NCBI GenBank assembly: GCA_963675625.1
Contig: OY776497.1
Coordinates: 2,232,001 to 2,296,000, forward strand
Direction of reading: 5' to 3'
DNA length: 64,000 bases
DNA from: F22 sp963675625
GTDB lineage: Bacteria; Bacteroidota; Bacteroidia; Bacteroidales; Bacteroidaceae
Positions within the stretch are counted from its first letter, which is position 1. Each line of letters begins with the position of its first letter. Shown in pieces: positions 26,254-35,853 of the stretch. Below the pieces are notes generated by a model, which worked only from the letters and a program-made list of their open reading frames with translations, was not told where the DNA came from and made no database searches. The translations under genes were made by a program, and so were the position numbers.

Positions 26254-27594
26254 TTATTTTTGAAGGTATTCATCCATTTGTTGAGCCACTTCACGGGCAT
26301 GCGCCATTGCACGAACTACAAGACTAGCTCCACTAGCTGCATCACCAGCTATGAAAACATTCTTCGGAAGTTTGGTGTCTGGATTTTTCAAGAATCCCAT
26401 AGCAAGTAATACTAGATCACATTCTACGATTTCTTTTTTTCCTGTTTTTACAAGTTCTGGACGACCACCTTCTGGATTGGGCTTCCATTCAATTTCTTCA
26501 AGCTCAGCTGCTACCACATGACCTTTTTTACCAATAAACTTGTTTGTTGTAATACACCAACGACGTTCACAACCTTCTTCATGACTAGATGAAGTACGTT
26601 TTACGTTGGGCCATGCTGGCCATGGTGTCGTAGCATTATAGCCTACTGGTGGTTCAGGCATGATTTCTACTTGTAGTACCGATTTACACATTTGTCGATT
26701 ACTGGTACCAATACAGTCACTACCTGTGTCACCACCTCCAATAACAAGCACTTTTTTATCTTTAGCTATGATGCGTTCTTCTGGTGAGAATTCTGCTCCA
26801 GCTAATACTCGGTTCTGTTGTGATAACATATCCATAGCAAAATGGATACCTTCCAATTCACGCCCTTCTATAGGTAGATCACGAGGTGTTTCAGCTCCTG
26901 TACATAAACAGTAGGCATCGTATCCTTTGGGTAACTTATCTATTGACACAGGTGTATTTAGAGCGAGTTCAATACCTTCCTCAACCATCAAAGCCACTCG
27001 ACGGTCTATAATATTTTTATTGAGCTTAAAATTAGGGATTCCCCAACGAAGTAGTCCACCAACCGATTCTGTTTTATCGAAAAGTGTGACAGTGTACCCT
27101 TTACGATTTAGGCGATTGGCAACTACCATACCAGCAGGACCTGCCCCAATAACAGCGACGCGTTTTCCATTTCGTTCAATTGTCTTAGGTTGTATATACC
27201 CTTCTTTGAAGGCCATCTCAGCAATAGCAGCTTCATCTTCACGTATAGTTACTGGTTCATTACAACTAAGTTTCAAGACACAACTCTTTTCACAAAGTGC
27301 GGGACAAATGCGCCCTGTAAATTCGGGAAAGTCATTTGTAGCGCTAAGCAATTCATACGCTTCTTTGTATTTTGCTTTGTATAGTGCATCATTCCATTCT
27401 GGAGGCTTATTGCCTAGAGGACAAGCCCAGTGGCAGAAAGGAACACCGCAATCCATGCATCTAGATGCTTGTGCACGACGGTCTCTTGCGTTGAGTGTCT
27501 GTTCCACTTCACCGTAATCAGTGATACGCTCATGAATAGGGCGATAGCCCGCTTCTATTCTTGGAATCTCTAAGAATGCTTTCGGTTTTCCCAT
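26254..27594 (-). CDS. gltD: Glutamate synthase small (beta) subunit
   Basis: 446 residues. The N-terminal Fe-S region has ARDRRAQASRCMDCGVPFCHWACPLGNKPPEWN and ICPALCEKSCVL, the cysteines for the 4Fe-4S clusters. FAD site: VAVIGAGPAGMVVANRL. NADPH site: VLVIGGGDTGSDCIGT. C-terminal FAD contact: VFIAGDAASGASLVVRAMAHAR. It supplies electrons from NADPH to the large subunit for conversion of 2-oxoglutarate and glutamine to two glutamates. It is downstream of gltB by 105 bp. That gap contains small hairpins, for example AGAACC/GGTTCT at 27649-27664, which may tune subunit ratio. Confidence 0.97.
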   Translation of the reverse strand: MGKPKAFLEIPRIEAGYRPIHERITDYGEVEQTLNARDRRAQASRCMDCGVPFCHWACPLGNKPPEWNDALYKAKYKEAYELLSATNDFPEFTGRICPALCEKSCVLKLSCNEPVTIREDEAAIAEMAFKEGYIQPKTIERNGKRVAVIGAGPAGMVVANRLNRKGYTVTLFDKTESVGGLLRWGIPNFKLNKNIIDRRVALMVEEGIELALNTPVSIDKLPKGYDAYCLCTGAETPRDLPIEGRELEGIHFAMDMLSQQNRVLAGAEFSPEERIIAKDKKVLVIGGGDTGSDCIGTSNRQMCKSVLQVEIMPEPPVGYNATTPWPAWPNVKRTSSSHEEGCERRWCITTNKFIGKKGHVVAAELEEIEWKPNPEGGRPELVKTGKKEIVECDLVLLAMGFLKNPDTKLPKNVFIAGDAASGASLVVRAMAHAREVAQQMDEYLQK

Positions 27595-27699
27595 TGTTTT
27601 TATTTTTGTGAGATACTCAAGCCAATGGTTTGATATGTCTTTGACTTGAGAACCCGTAGGTTCTTATTATAATTTGATCTTATTTTATGCAGACTTCGT

Positions 27700-30600
27700 T
27701 TAATAATCACGTTGCATATCCGCAATTTTTTGTTGTAGTTTTTTCATTTGTTCTTCCTGAAGTACGCGTTTGTATTCAATTGGAACAATTTGAATAAACT
27801 GTTCTACATAGTATGCCCAGTTATCAAGCATTGTACGAGCTAGTTTAGAACCTGTATATAGATAGTGCTGACGTATCAATTCATGCAGTTCTTTTCTGTA
27901 TGTTGATTCTTCCACAAGACTTAGTTCAACCATTTCCATATTGCAGAAATAATCAAAGTCATTGTTTTTGTTCCATACATAAGCTACACCACCACTCATA
28001 CCAGCGGCAAAATTACGTCCAGTAGATCCGAGAACAACTACACGTCCACCTGTCATGTATTCACAGCAGTGGTCACCAACACCTTCTACTACGGCAGTTG
28101 CACCAGAGTTACGGATACAGAAACGTTCGCCTACGCGGCCATTGATATATACCTCACCACTTGTTGCACCATACATAAGAGTGTTACCAGCGATAGTGTT
28201 TTCTTCAGCTTCGAAGTTACTGCGCATTGGAGGCATCACGCTGATACGACCACCACTTAGTCCTTTACCAAGATAATCATTGGCATCACCCTCTAGTTTA
28301 AATTGTACACCGTGAGGTAGGAAAGCTCCGAAACTTTGTCCAGCACTCCCTTTGAACTTCACTTTCAAGGTTTGTTCTGGAAGCCCTTTTTCGCCCCATT
28401 TCTCAGCAATCTTTCCAGAAAGCATAGCCCCACAAGCACGATCAGTATTGGCAATTGTATATTCAAGAGAAATCTCTTTTTGAGTTTCAATCGCATCTTT
28501 GGCATGCATGATCATCTCAACATCTTTAACGGCTTCAATACCATGATTTTGATCAATGACCTTACGGATAGCTGCTCCATTTTCTTTTGATGGCATAACC
28601 AAAAGACGATTTAGATCAATTAGTTTATGCTTAGGGTTAATGATTTCCTTTTTACGTATAATGTAATCTGTGCAACCAATGATTTCATCTAGGCTACGTA
28701 CACCTATTTCTGCAAGATACTCACGGATTTCCTGTGCTAAGAAACTGAAGAAATTGACAACATATTCGTTACGCCCAATAAAGCGTTTACGTAGTTCTTC
28801 ATTTTGTGTTGCGACACCCACAGGGCACGTGTTCGTGTGACACTTACGCATCATGACACATCCTAGTACAATCAGAGTTGATGTGGCAAAACCAAATTCT
28901 TCTGCACCAAGCATGGCCATCAGAATGACATCACGCCCTGTTTTTAGTTGTCCATCAACTTGAAGCTTGACTTGTCCACGCAAGCTATTAATGACTAGAG
29001 TTTGTTGTGTCTCACTTAGGCCAAGTTCTGGAGTACTCCCTGCATATCTAATAGAGCTAGCAGGAGAGGCACCTGTACCGCCTTCAGCACCCGAAATAAC
29101 AATTAAGTCTGCCTTGGCTTTAGCTACACCTGCTGCAATTGTTCCAACTCCAGATTCTGCTACAAGTTTAACACTGATATTCGCTTTAGGGTTGACATTT
29201 TTTAAATCGAATATCAACTGAGCCAAATCCTCAATACTATAAATATCATGATGAGGTGGGGGAGATATCAATGAAATACCTGGGATAGAGTGGCGTGTTT
29301 TAGCGATAATTTCATTCACTTTATATCCTGGCAATTGACCACCTTCACCTGGTTTTGCACCTTGGGCTATCTTAATCTGAATTTCATCGGCATTGACTAG
29401 ATACTCTGTGGTCACACCAAAACGTCCAGAAGCCACTTGTTTAATCGCACTTCTGCGCGATGTACCGTCTGGATTTGGTGTGAATCTAGCTGGATCTTCA
29501 CCACCTTCACCTGTGTTGCTTCTACCGTGAATCTTGTTCATTGCAATAGCAAGAGCTTCATGAGCTTCAGCACTAATCGATCCATAGCTCATAGCCCCTG
29601 TCACAAAACGGCGCATAATCTTTTCTACAGGTTCGACTTCTTCTAACGGAATTGGATTTCGCTTGAAATCCCAGAAGTCACGTAAGAAGATTGGCTTCTC
29701 CTTCGTGTCAACTTTGCTTGTAAATTCCTTGAATTTCTTGTAGCTGCCCATGCGAGTAGATAGTTGAAGCAAGCTGATTGTTTCTGGGGTCCAAGCATGT
29801 TTTTCTCCGTCCATACGGAAAGAGTACAGACCTTTATGTGGTAGTAGATTATCCAATTCTTTTTCATAACCTTCGCTGTGGAGCTTGATGGCATCTGCTG
29901 TCAATTCTTCTATGCGTACACCGCCCACTTTAGAACTAAGTCCTCCGAAATACAGGTTGCTAATTTCTTCGCTAAGGCCAATGGCTTCAAAGATTTTAGC
30001 CCCACGATAAGAGCGTATTTCAGAGATACCCATTTTACTCATTACTTTATACAAGCCTTTACATATGGCTTTGATATAATTCTTTTCAGCTGTATGGTAG
30101 TCTAATTGAATTTCTTTTTTGGTAACTAGTTCATCTAGTACAGAAAAGGCCATATACGGACAAATTGCACTTGCACCAAATCCCATTAATAGGGCACAGT
30201 GCATTACTTCTCTAATCTCACCACTTTCTACAATCAAAGCAATCTGCATACGCTTGCCAACAGAAATTAAGTGGTGGTGTACTGCTGATAGTGCCATGAG
30301 TGCAGGAATAGGTGCATGGTCTTTATCTACATGTTTGTCCGATAAGATAATGTAGTGTATTTTATCATCTACTGCCTTTTCTGCCTCTTTGCAGAGAACA
30401 GTAAGACGTTCGCTCATGCTTGCAGCACCACCTGCCACTTCAAATACAGTGGGTAGTACTTCTGAAGTAAATCCTTTATAGCGGATGTTACACAAAATGT
30501 CCACTTGAGAATTAGTCAAAATAGGGTGGTCTAGACGAAGCATCTTACAATGCTCTTCACTAGGATTTAATAGATCCTCACCTTGTGACCCAATATACTC

Positions 30601-32238
30601 CTGAAGAGACATCACTAGTTCCTCACGAATAGGATCAATCGGTGGATTGGTCACTTGAGCAAACTGTTGACGGAAGTAGTTATATATCAATTGTGGACGG
30701 TCAGACATGACGGCCAACGGTGTGTCATTACCCATGGAGCTAATAGGCTCGGCCCCATTTTCGCACATTGGAGTAATGATATTTTCTACATCTTCTCGAG
30801 AAAAACCAAAAACACGAAGTTTTTTTGCATATTCATCAACCTTTTGAGAGACTTTACGACCCGTTTTAATTTCGTCCAAATCAATACGGTTTGTATGAAG
30901 CCATTCTTTGTAAGGATAAGCTTTTGCAAGTTCATCCTTAATTTGACCATCGTAATATATTTGACCTTTTTCAGTGTCGACAAGAAGTAATTTACCAGGA
31001 CGGAGACGTCCCTTTGCCTTTACGGCTGACGGCTCAAAGTCTTCTACGCCAACTTCAGAGGCTATAACAAGCATATCATCTTCGGTAATCAAGTAGCGTG
31101 ACGGACGCAAGCCGTTACGGTCAAGCATACCACCAGCAAAACGGCCATCGCTAAACAATAGAGCAGCAGGACCATCCCAAGGTTCCATCATAATTGAATG
31201 ATATTCATAGAAAGCTTTCAAATCATCGCTAATAGGATTTTTTTCGTTGAAAGATTCTGGCACAAGCATGGCCATGGCGTGAGGGAGAGTCATGCCACTT
31301 TGTACGAAAAATTCAAAAGCATTATCCAAAGAGGCACTATCACTCATATTGGGTTGTATGATAGGACTGATTTGCTTTATATCTCCAAGAGGTCCTGAAG
31401 AGAGTAGGGCTTCACGGGCTTCCATCCAGCCTCGGTTGCCGCGTACTGTATTGATCTCACCATTATGAGCCAACAAACGGAAAGGTTGTGCCAGACTCCA
31501 ACGTGGGAAAGTATTTGTACTGAATCGAGAGTGTACCAATGCGATACCCGAAGTAAAGTAATTATTGGTCAAATCAGGGTAGTACTCTCTCAGTTGCAGT
31601 GATGAGAGCATACCTTTATAAATAATATTTTTGGTTGAGAGAGAGACTATATAAAAATCATCTTTTGACTTAATAGCACTTGTGCGAATACGATTTTCAA
31701 TTCGCTTACGTACCATATATAGACGACGGTCCGCCCCTTCTTCTGTCTCAAAGCCTGTCACAAAGATTTGCTTGATGGCTGGTTCGACAGCAGCAGAAGA
31801 GGTTCCAAGAATTTCAGATTTAGTAGGAACGTTACGTAGATGCATTAGGTTGAGTCCTTCACGCTCAATTTCCTCTATCATGATTTGTAACACGGCTTGT
31901 TGAGCTTGTTGAGCTTTAGGAAGAAAAACAAGTCCTGTTCCATAACGTCCCTTCTCTGGAACTGGAATACCTTGCAATAAGATAAATTCATGAGGGATCT
32001 GAAGCATGATACCTGCTCCATCGCCAGTCTTGTTATCGGCACCTTCGGCACCACGGTGATTCATGTTTTCGAGGACTTTAAGAGCAGATTCCACTATGGC
32101 GTGCGATTTATGTCCATCGATATTTACTAGCATACCTACTCCACAGGCATCGTGTTCTTGCTCACTTTCGTATAATCCCATAACTTTGGGCTGTCGGAAG
32201 TTGAGACTTGGAGGGGTGTTCTTAAGTTCTCTTTTCAT
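27700..32238 (-). CDS. gltB: Glutamate synthase large (alpha) subunit
   Basis: 1512 residues, full length. An N-terminal propeptide of about 31 residues precedes the Ntn-type nucleophile Cys in HDACGVGMLVNI, so autocatalytic processing is expected. The class II amidotransferase domain follows, with WSLAQPFRLLAHNGEINTVRGN. The central and FMN-binding domains include GEGGEDPARF, AQGAKPGEGGQLPG and ISGAEGGTGASPASS; the 3Fe-4S cysteines lie in CVMMRKCHTNTCPVGVATQ. The C-terminal beta-helix (GSAGQSFGAF...TGGRVVVLG) closes the protein. With GltD it assimilates ammonia together with glutamine synthetase. Confidence 0.98.
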   Translation of the reverse strand: MKRELKNTPPSLNFRQPKVMGLYESEQEHDACGVGMLVNIDGHKSHAIVESALKVLENMNHRGAEGADNKTGDGAGIMLQIPHEFILLQGIPVPEKGRYGTGLVFLPKAQQAQQAVLQIMIEEIEREGLNLMHLRNVPTKSEILGTSSAAVEPAIKQIFVTGFETEEGADRRLYMVRKRIENRIRTSAIKSKDDFYIVSLSTKNIIYKGMLSSLQLREYYPDLTNNYFTSGIALVHSRFSTNTFPRWSLAQPFRLLAHNGEINTVRGNRGWMEAREALLSSGPLGDIKQISPIIQPNMSDSASLDNAFEFFVQSGMTLPHAMAMLVPESFNEKNPISDDLKAFYEYHSIMMEPWDGPAALLFSDGRFAGGMLDRNGLRPSRYLITEDDMLVIASEVGVEDFEPSAVKAKGRLRPGKLLLVDTEKGQIYYDGQIKDELAKAYPYKEWLHTNRIDLDEIKTGRKVSQKVDEYAKKLRVFGFSREDVENIITPMCENGAEPISSMGNDTPLAVMSDRPQLIYNYFRQQFAQVTNPPIDPIREELVMSLQEYIGSQGEDLLNPSEEHCKMLRLDHPILTNSQVDILCNIRYKGFTSEVLPTVFEVAGGAASMSERLTVLCKEAEKAVDDKIHYIILSDKHVDKDHAPIPALMALSAVHHHLISVGKRMQIALIVESGEIREVMHCALLMGFGASAICPYMAFSVLDELVTKKEIQLDYHTAEKNYIKAICKGLYKVMSKMGISEIRSYRGAKIFEAIGLSEEISNLYFGGLSSKVGGVRIEELTADAIKLHSEGYEKELDNLLPHKGLYSFRMDGEKHAWTPETISLLQLSTRMGSYKKFKEFTSKVDTKEKPIFLRDFWDFKRNPIPLEEVEPVEKIMRRFVTGAMSYGSISAEAHEALAIAMNKIHGRSNTGEGGEDPARFTPNPDGTSRRSAIKQVASGRFGVTTEYLVNADEIQIKIAQGAKPGEGGQLPGYKVNEIIAKTRHSIPGISLISPPPHHDIYSIEDLAQLIFDLKNVNPKANISVKLVAESGVGTIAAGVAKAKADLIVISGAEGGTGASPASSIRYAGSTPELGLSETQQTLVINSLRGQVKLQVDGQLKTGRDVILMAMLGAEEFGFATSTLIVLGCVMMRKCHTNTCPVGVATQNEELRKRFIGRNEYVVNFFSFLAQEIREYLAEIGVRSLDEIIGCTDYIIRKKEIINPKHKLIDLNRLLVMPSKENGAAIRKVIDQNHGIEAVKDVEMIMHAKDAIETQKEISLEYTIANTDRACGAMLSGKIAEKWGEKGLPEQTLKVKFKGSAGQSFGAFLPHGVQFKLEGDANDYLGKGLSGGRISVMPPMRSNFEAEENTIAGNTLMYGATSGEVYINGRVGERFCIRNSGATAVVEGVGDHCCEYMTGGRVVVLGSTGRNFAAGMSGGVAYVWNKNNDFDYFCNMEMVELSLVEESTYRKELHELIRQHYLYTGSKLARTMLDNWAYYVEQFIQIVPIEYKRVLQEEQMKKLQQKIADMQRDY

Positions 32239-32384
32239 ATTTGTTTCGAATCTCTGTTTGTTTTTACCTTAGCTTTTCCCTATCAATATCCTAATTCATT
32301 TTAATTGAAAAAATCACTCTCAAAAAGACTTATATGATAGATTGGTATCTTATTTGATTGTTTTGCGGTAATCTGATAGTGTTG

Positions 32385-32392
32385 CAAAGATA
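32385..32392 (-). promoter_or_regulatory. -7 promoter box for gltBD; description of the 355-bp divergent gap
   Basis: TATCTTTG on the minus strand, with a TTG (-33 like) at 32412-32414, 19 bp upstream. The transcript would have a leader of about 140 nt before gltB. The gap from 32239 to 32593 is very AT-rich. Besides this promoter I see only the inverted repeat at 32550; no leader ORF rich in a particular amino acid was found. Confidence 0.6.
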
Positions 32393-32549
32393 ATACTTTT
32401 AATTTATTATGCAACGTGTAAATGACGTTTTTATTGTTTTAGAGTTGATTTTCTTACAATTTGGATTCAAATACTGATAAAAATAGAGAATCTCTTGCAT
32501 TATCCATAATTTATTCGTTCATTTGTTTTTATCACTTAGAATATTTATT

Positions 32550-32568
32550 CAGATTGTTATTCAATCTG
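32550..32568 (+). promoter_or_regulatory. Inverted repeat upstream of the XRE/cupin gene, candidate operator
   Basis: CAGATTG (32550-32556) and CAATCTG (32562-32568) are perfect inverted 7-mers separated by TTATT, 25 bp before the ATG at 32594. The size and spacing suit a dimeric HTH repressor site, and the adjacent gene is such a regulator. There is no T-run, so it is not a typical terminator. Confidence 0.45.
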
Positions 32569-32593
32569 GACGTATTATTATATATTATACAAT

Positions 32594-33148
32594 ATGGAAG
32601 ATGAAATCAAACAAATAGGGCATCGTATTATCGGTTTACGAGATGTCCTAGAATTGACTCAGGAGGGTATGGCAGAAGCTTGTGGGCTACCGTTGGATAA
32701 ACTACAAGATGCAGAAAATGGAGTCGGTGAACTATCTGTGAGTATGCTTCAAAAAATTGCTCGTCAATATGATATCCCTTTAGATGTGTTGATGTTTGGA
32801 GAAGAACCACGCATGCTTAGTTACCATTTAACGCGCAAAAATCATGGACTTAATGTAGAACGTCGTAAAGCTTATAGTTATGAGCTGTTAGGCTATGGTT
32901 TTCGTAATCGTAAGGCAGACCCATTTCTGGTTACTGTTGCTCCAAAAGAGACTGATGAAGAGGTACCACTTAATTCGCACGACAATCAAGAGTTTAATTT
33001 GGTGTTGCGTGGGCGACTTGAAATTACTATTGGTAAAAAGACGCTTGTATTAGAAGAAGGTGACAGTATTTATTATGATTGCAACCAGCCACATGGAATG
33101 CGAGCTTTGGATGACAAGGAAGTGAAATTTTTATGTGTTGTTATTTAA
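32594..33148 (+). CDS. XRE-family HTH regulator with C-terminal cupin domain
   Basis: 184 residues. An HTH_3 domain occupies residues 5-65 (IIGLRDVLELTQEGMAEACGLPLDKLQDAENG...LSVSMLQKIARQYDIPLDVLMFG). A cupin_2 domain fills residues about 105-184 (FNLVLRGRLEITIGKKTLVLEEGDSIYYDCNQPHGMRAL), where H/E/H-type metal residues are only partly kept. Such regulators sense small ligands through the cupin barrel. The acyl-CoA synthetase gene follows at 40 bp, so the protein probably controls its own operon; an inverted repeat before its start is a candidate operator. Confidence 0.92.
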   Translation: MEDEIKQIGHRIIGLRDVLELTQEGMAEACGLPLDKLQDAENGVGELSVSMLQKIARQYDIPLDVLMFGEEPRMLSYHLTRKNHGLNVERRKAYSYELLGYGFRNRKADPFLVTVAPKETDEEVPLNSHDNQEFNLVLRGRLEITIGKKTLVLEEGDSIYYDCNQPHGMRALDDKEVKFLCVVI

Positions 33149-33188
33149 ACATGACAGAAACACTTAGTAAAAAACGAAGAAGATAATT

Positions 33189-34838
33189 ATGATCAATCAG
33201 TTTTTAAAGCAGACGTCTTTTACGTCTCAACAAGACTTTATAGATAACTTAGAAATAAAGGTTCCTAAAGATTTTAATTTTGCTTACGATATTGTAGATG
33301 CTTGGGCTAAAAAGGCACCTGAGAAAAATGCTCTACTTTGGACAAATGACAAAGGAGCAGTGCGTCAATATACTTTTGCTGAAATAAAAGAATATTCTGA
33401 TAAAACAGCAGCTTATTTTCAATCACTTGGCATAGGTCATGGAGACATGGTGATGCTTGTGCTGAAAAGACGAGTAGAATTTTGGTTTGCTGTGTTGGCG
33501 TTGCATAAATTGGGGGCAGTGGTTATCCCAGCTACGCACCTGTTGACCAAGAAAGATATTATTTATCGCTGCCAAGCTGCTGATATTAAGATGATTGTTT
33601 GTGCCAATGATGAGGTGATTGTACAACACATTGTGGATGCTATGCCTGCATGTCCTTCTGTGAATCATTTAGTGGCTACTGAACATGTGGCTGCTGATTG
33701 CTTTTTAGATTTCCAAACTGGAATAGAAGAGGCAGATCCTTTCGTACGTCCTGCACACGCCAATAGTAATGAAGATATTAGTTTGATGTACTTTACCTCT
33801 GGAACGACTGGCGAACCTAAGATGGTGGCTCACGACTTTACCTATCCATTAGGACATATTACTACAGCAAGTTATTGGCATAATCTTACAGAGGATAGTT
33901 TACACTTGACCATTGCCGATACAGGATGGGGAAAAGCTGTATGGGGTAAATTATATGGACAATGGATAGCTGGGGCTAATATTTTTGTTTATGATCATGA
34001 GAAGTTTACTCCAGCGGATATGCTAAAAATGATTGAAACGCATCGCATTACTTCATTGTGTGCACCTCCAACTATTTTTAGATTTTTGATTCGTGAGGAT
34101 ATTACAAAATACGACTTGAGTTCGCTTAAGTATTGTACGATTGCAGGTGAAGCGCTCAATCCAGCAGTGTATAATCAATTCTATAAACTGACTGGCATTA
34201 AGTTGATGGAAGGTTTTGGTCAAACTGAAACGACATTGACTATTGCTACTTTCCCTTGGATGGAACCAAAACCCGGTTCTATGGGTGTACCAAATCCACA
34301 ATATGATGTCGATCTAATAGATGGTTCAGGGCGTTCTGTTGAAGATGGTGAACAGGGACAAATTGTTATTCGTACTCATCATGGCAAACCACTTGGTCTA
34401 TTTAAAGAGTATTATAGGGATGCTACACGTACCCATGAAGCATGGCAAAACGGTATCTATTATACTGGAGATGTCGCATGGCGTGACGAAGATGGCTATT
34501 ATTGGTTTGTAGGTCGTGCAGATGATGTTATCAAGAGTTCTGGATATCGCATCGGCCCTTTTGAAGTAGAAAGTGCTTTGATGACTCACCCAGCAGTTGT
34601 CGAGTGTGCCATTACTGGTGTACCAGATGAAATTAGAGGACAAGTCGTTAAGGCTACCATTGTACTCTCTAAAGAATATAAAGATCAAGCTGGCGAGGAC
34701 TTGAAAAAGGAGATACAAGATCACGTAAAACGCGTGACTGCACCTTACAAATATCCACGTGTGATTGATTTTGTTGATGAACTTCCTAAAACGATTAGTG
34801 GAAAGATTCGTCGAGTCGAAATTCGTGATAAAAAATAA
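33189..34838 (+). CDS. AMP-binding acyl-CoA synthetase (acetyl/medium-chain type)
   Basis: 549 residues. Adenylate-forming motifs: YFTSGTTGEPKMVAHD (P-loop), EGFGQTET, YYTGDVAWRDEDGYYWFVGRADDVIKSSGYRIGPFEVE (hinge and core), and the catalytic Lys in PKTISGKIRRVEIR. Sequence style matches the ACSM/medium-chain acyl-CoA ligase branch more than acetyl-CoA synthetase, since it is shorter than the 650-residue Acs. It activates a carboxylic acid with ATP and CoA in the cytoplasm. Its pairing with the XRE/cupin regulator suggests ligand-dependent control. Substrate not determinable. Confidence 0.9.
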   Translation: MINQFLKQTSFTSQQDFIDNLEIKVPKDFNFAYDIVDAWAKKAPEKNALLWTNDKGAVRQYTFAEIKEYSDKTAAYFQSLGIGHGDMVMLVLKRRVEFWFAVLALHKLGAVVIPATHLLTKKDIIYRCQAADIKMIVCANDEVIVQHIVDAMPACPSVNHLVATEHVAADCFLDFQTGIEEADPFVRPAHANSNEDISLMYFTSGTTGEPKMVAHDFTYPLGHITTASYWHNLTEDSLHLTIADTGWGKAVWGKLYGQWIAGANIFVYDHEKFTPADMLKMIETHRITSLCAPPTIFRFLIREDITKYDLSSLKYCTIAGEALNPAVYNQFYKLTGIKLMEGFGQTETTLTIATFPWMEPKPGSMGVPNPQYDVDLIDGSGRSVEDGEQGQIVIRTHHGKPLGLFKEYYRDATRTHEAWQNGIYYTGDVAWRDEDGYYWFVGRADDVIKSSGYRIGPFEVESALMTHPAVVECAITGVPDEIRGQVVKATIVLSKEYKDQAGEDLKKEIQDHVKRVTAPYKYPRVIDFVDELPKTISGKIRRVEIRDKK

Positions 34839-34886
34839 AGATATGCTTTGCCCATAGGTGGTTTGTGAAAATCACGCTATGTATAT

Positions 34887-34923
34887 ATTGCCCCGTAATC
34901 ATAAACTATGATTACGGGGCAAT
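34887..34923. repeat. 17-bp perfect hairpin downstream of the acyl-CoA synthetase gene
   Basis: Arms 34887-34903 and 34907-34923 are perfectly complementary with a three-base apex (AAC); the core is GCCCCGTAATC. It lacks a T-run on either strand, so it is more likely an mRNA-end stabiliser or a repeat than a classic terminator. A second, genuine terminator follows at 34989. Confidence 0.7.
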
Positions 34924-34988
34924 TGAATGTATAAGTTGTTTATGATAAACAGCTATTATCTATCAGAAAGGCAGTATTATACAAACAC

Positions 34989-35024
34989 AAAATAGGCTAT
35001 ACCAGAAATGATATAGCCTATTTT
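34989..35024. terminator. Bidirectional intrinsic terminator between the acyl-CoA synthetase gene and rpmA
   Basis: AAAATAGGCTATA (34989-35001) pairs with TATAGCCTATTTT (35012-35024), a 13-bp stem with a 10-nt loop, with T-rich sequence after the right arm. It serves the plus-strand synthetase gene and, by symmetry, the minus-strand rplU-rpmA unit. The 233-bp gap holds only this and the hairpin at 34887. Confidence 0.88.
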
Positions 35025-35071
35025 TATTTTTTATGCTGTACAGCTGTTAGCTGAGTCGTAATCAAAATGAA

Positions 35072-35326
35072 TTACGCAGGGATGATAGAAACAATGCTCT
35101 TATTGTTACGTCCCTTCTTGAAGCTAACTGAACCATCAACAAGTGCAAACAAAGTATGATCTTTACCCATACCCATGTTTTCACCTGGGTGGTGTTGAGT
35201 ACCACGTTGACGAATGATGATGTTACCTGCTTTGCAAGCTTCACCACCAAAAATCTTCACACCAAGTCTTTTACTTGCTGATTCACGGCCGTTCTTAGAA
35301 CTACCTACACCTTTTTTATGTGCCAT
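35072..35326 (-). CDS. rpmA: 50S ribosomal protein L27
   Basis: 84 residues. It starts MAHKKGVGSSKNGRESASKRLGVK and contains the invariant IIIRQRGTQHHPGENMGMGKDHTLFAL. There is no N-terminal extension of the Firmicutes type needing Prp cleavage. It binds near the peptidyl transferase centre. It follows rplU by 20 bp in the usual order. Confidence 0.99.
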   Translation of the reverse strand: MAHKKGVGSSKNGRESASKRLGVKIFGGEACKAGNIIIRQRGTQHHPGENMGMGKDHTLFALVDGSVSFKKGRNNKSIVSIIPA

Positions 35327-35346
35327 TTCTTTTTGTTTTTAAGTGA

Positions 35347-35664
35347 TTAAGCTACTACTTCTTTGATTGTAATCTCTGTAAATTGTTGACGGTGACCATT
35401 GCGTTTACGGTAACCTTTACGACGCTTCTTATGGAAGACGATTAAACGTTCACCCTTTACTAGATCAGATACTACTTCAGCAACAACTTTAGCACCTTCT
35501 ACTGTAGGAACACCTACATTTACAGTACCGTCATTGTCAATTAGCAATACTTTGTCAAATTCTACTGTTTGTCCTTTTTCCGCACCTTCGATGTGGTGAA
35601 CGAATAGCTTTTGGCCAGCTTCAGCTTTAAACTGTTGGCCGTTAATTTCTACAATTGCGTACAT
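35347..35664 (-). CDS. rplU: 50S ribosomal protein L21
   Basis: 105 residues. It starts MYAIVEINGQQFKAEAGQKLFVHHI and ends with the basic KKRRKGYRKRNGHRQQFTEITI block of L21. First gene of the rplU-rpmA operon. The transcript from the promoter at 35780 has a leader of roughly 105 nt, where ribosomal protein autoregulation might act; no known motif was recognised. Confidence 0.99.
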   Translation of the reverse strand: MYAIVEINGQQFKAEAGQKLFVHHIEGAEKGQTVEFDKVLLIDNDGTVNVGVPTVEGAKVVAEVVSDLVKGERLIVFHKKRRKGYRKRNGHRQQFTEITIKEVVA

Positions 35665-35779
35665 CTGTTATTAATATAATACAGGTTATATCCGTTGGGT
35701 GTTTTTACTGCACAATGTATATGACGCGCACATGGTATTGTTGTAAAACGCTTCTCGACCCAATTGGGATTATCGGCTG

Positions 35780-35810
35780 CAAAGGTACTCTTTTTTTCTT
35801 AAACAGCAAA
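35780..35810 (-). promoter_or_regulatory. rplU-rpmA promoter (-33 and -7 boxes)
   Basis: On the minus strand TTTG at 35810-35807 and TACCTTTG at 35787-35780 are 19 bp apart, a full match to the Bacteroidetes vegetative promoter pattern (TTTG, 19-21 bp, TAnnTTTG). Confidence 0.75.
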
Positions 35811-35853
35811 GAGAAGATGAGCATTTTTGTCTTGAAATACAGAAGATTTTGTA

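Noticed and set aside
28055..32272. Many open frames antisense to gltB
   Set aside because: Shadows of a long conserved gene; no independent promoter box and no recognisable domains.
32239..32593. Amino acid leader peptide or riboswitch before gltB
   Set aside because: Read the gltB-side leader for a biased short ORF and found none; only the promoter is supported, and no known riboswitch fold was recognised.
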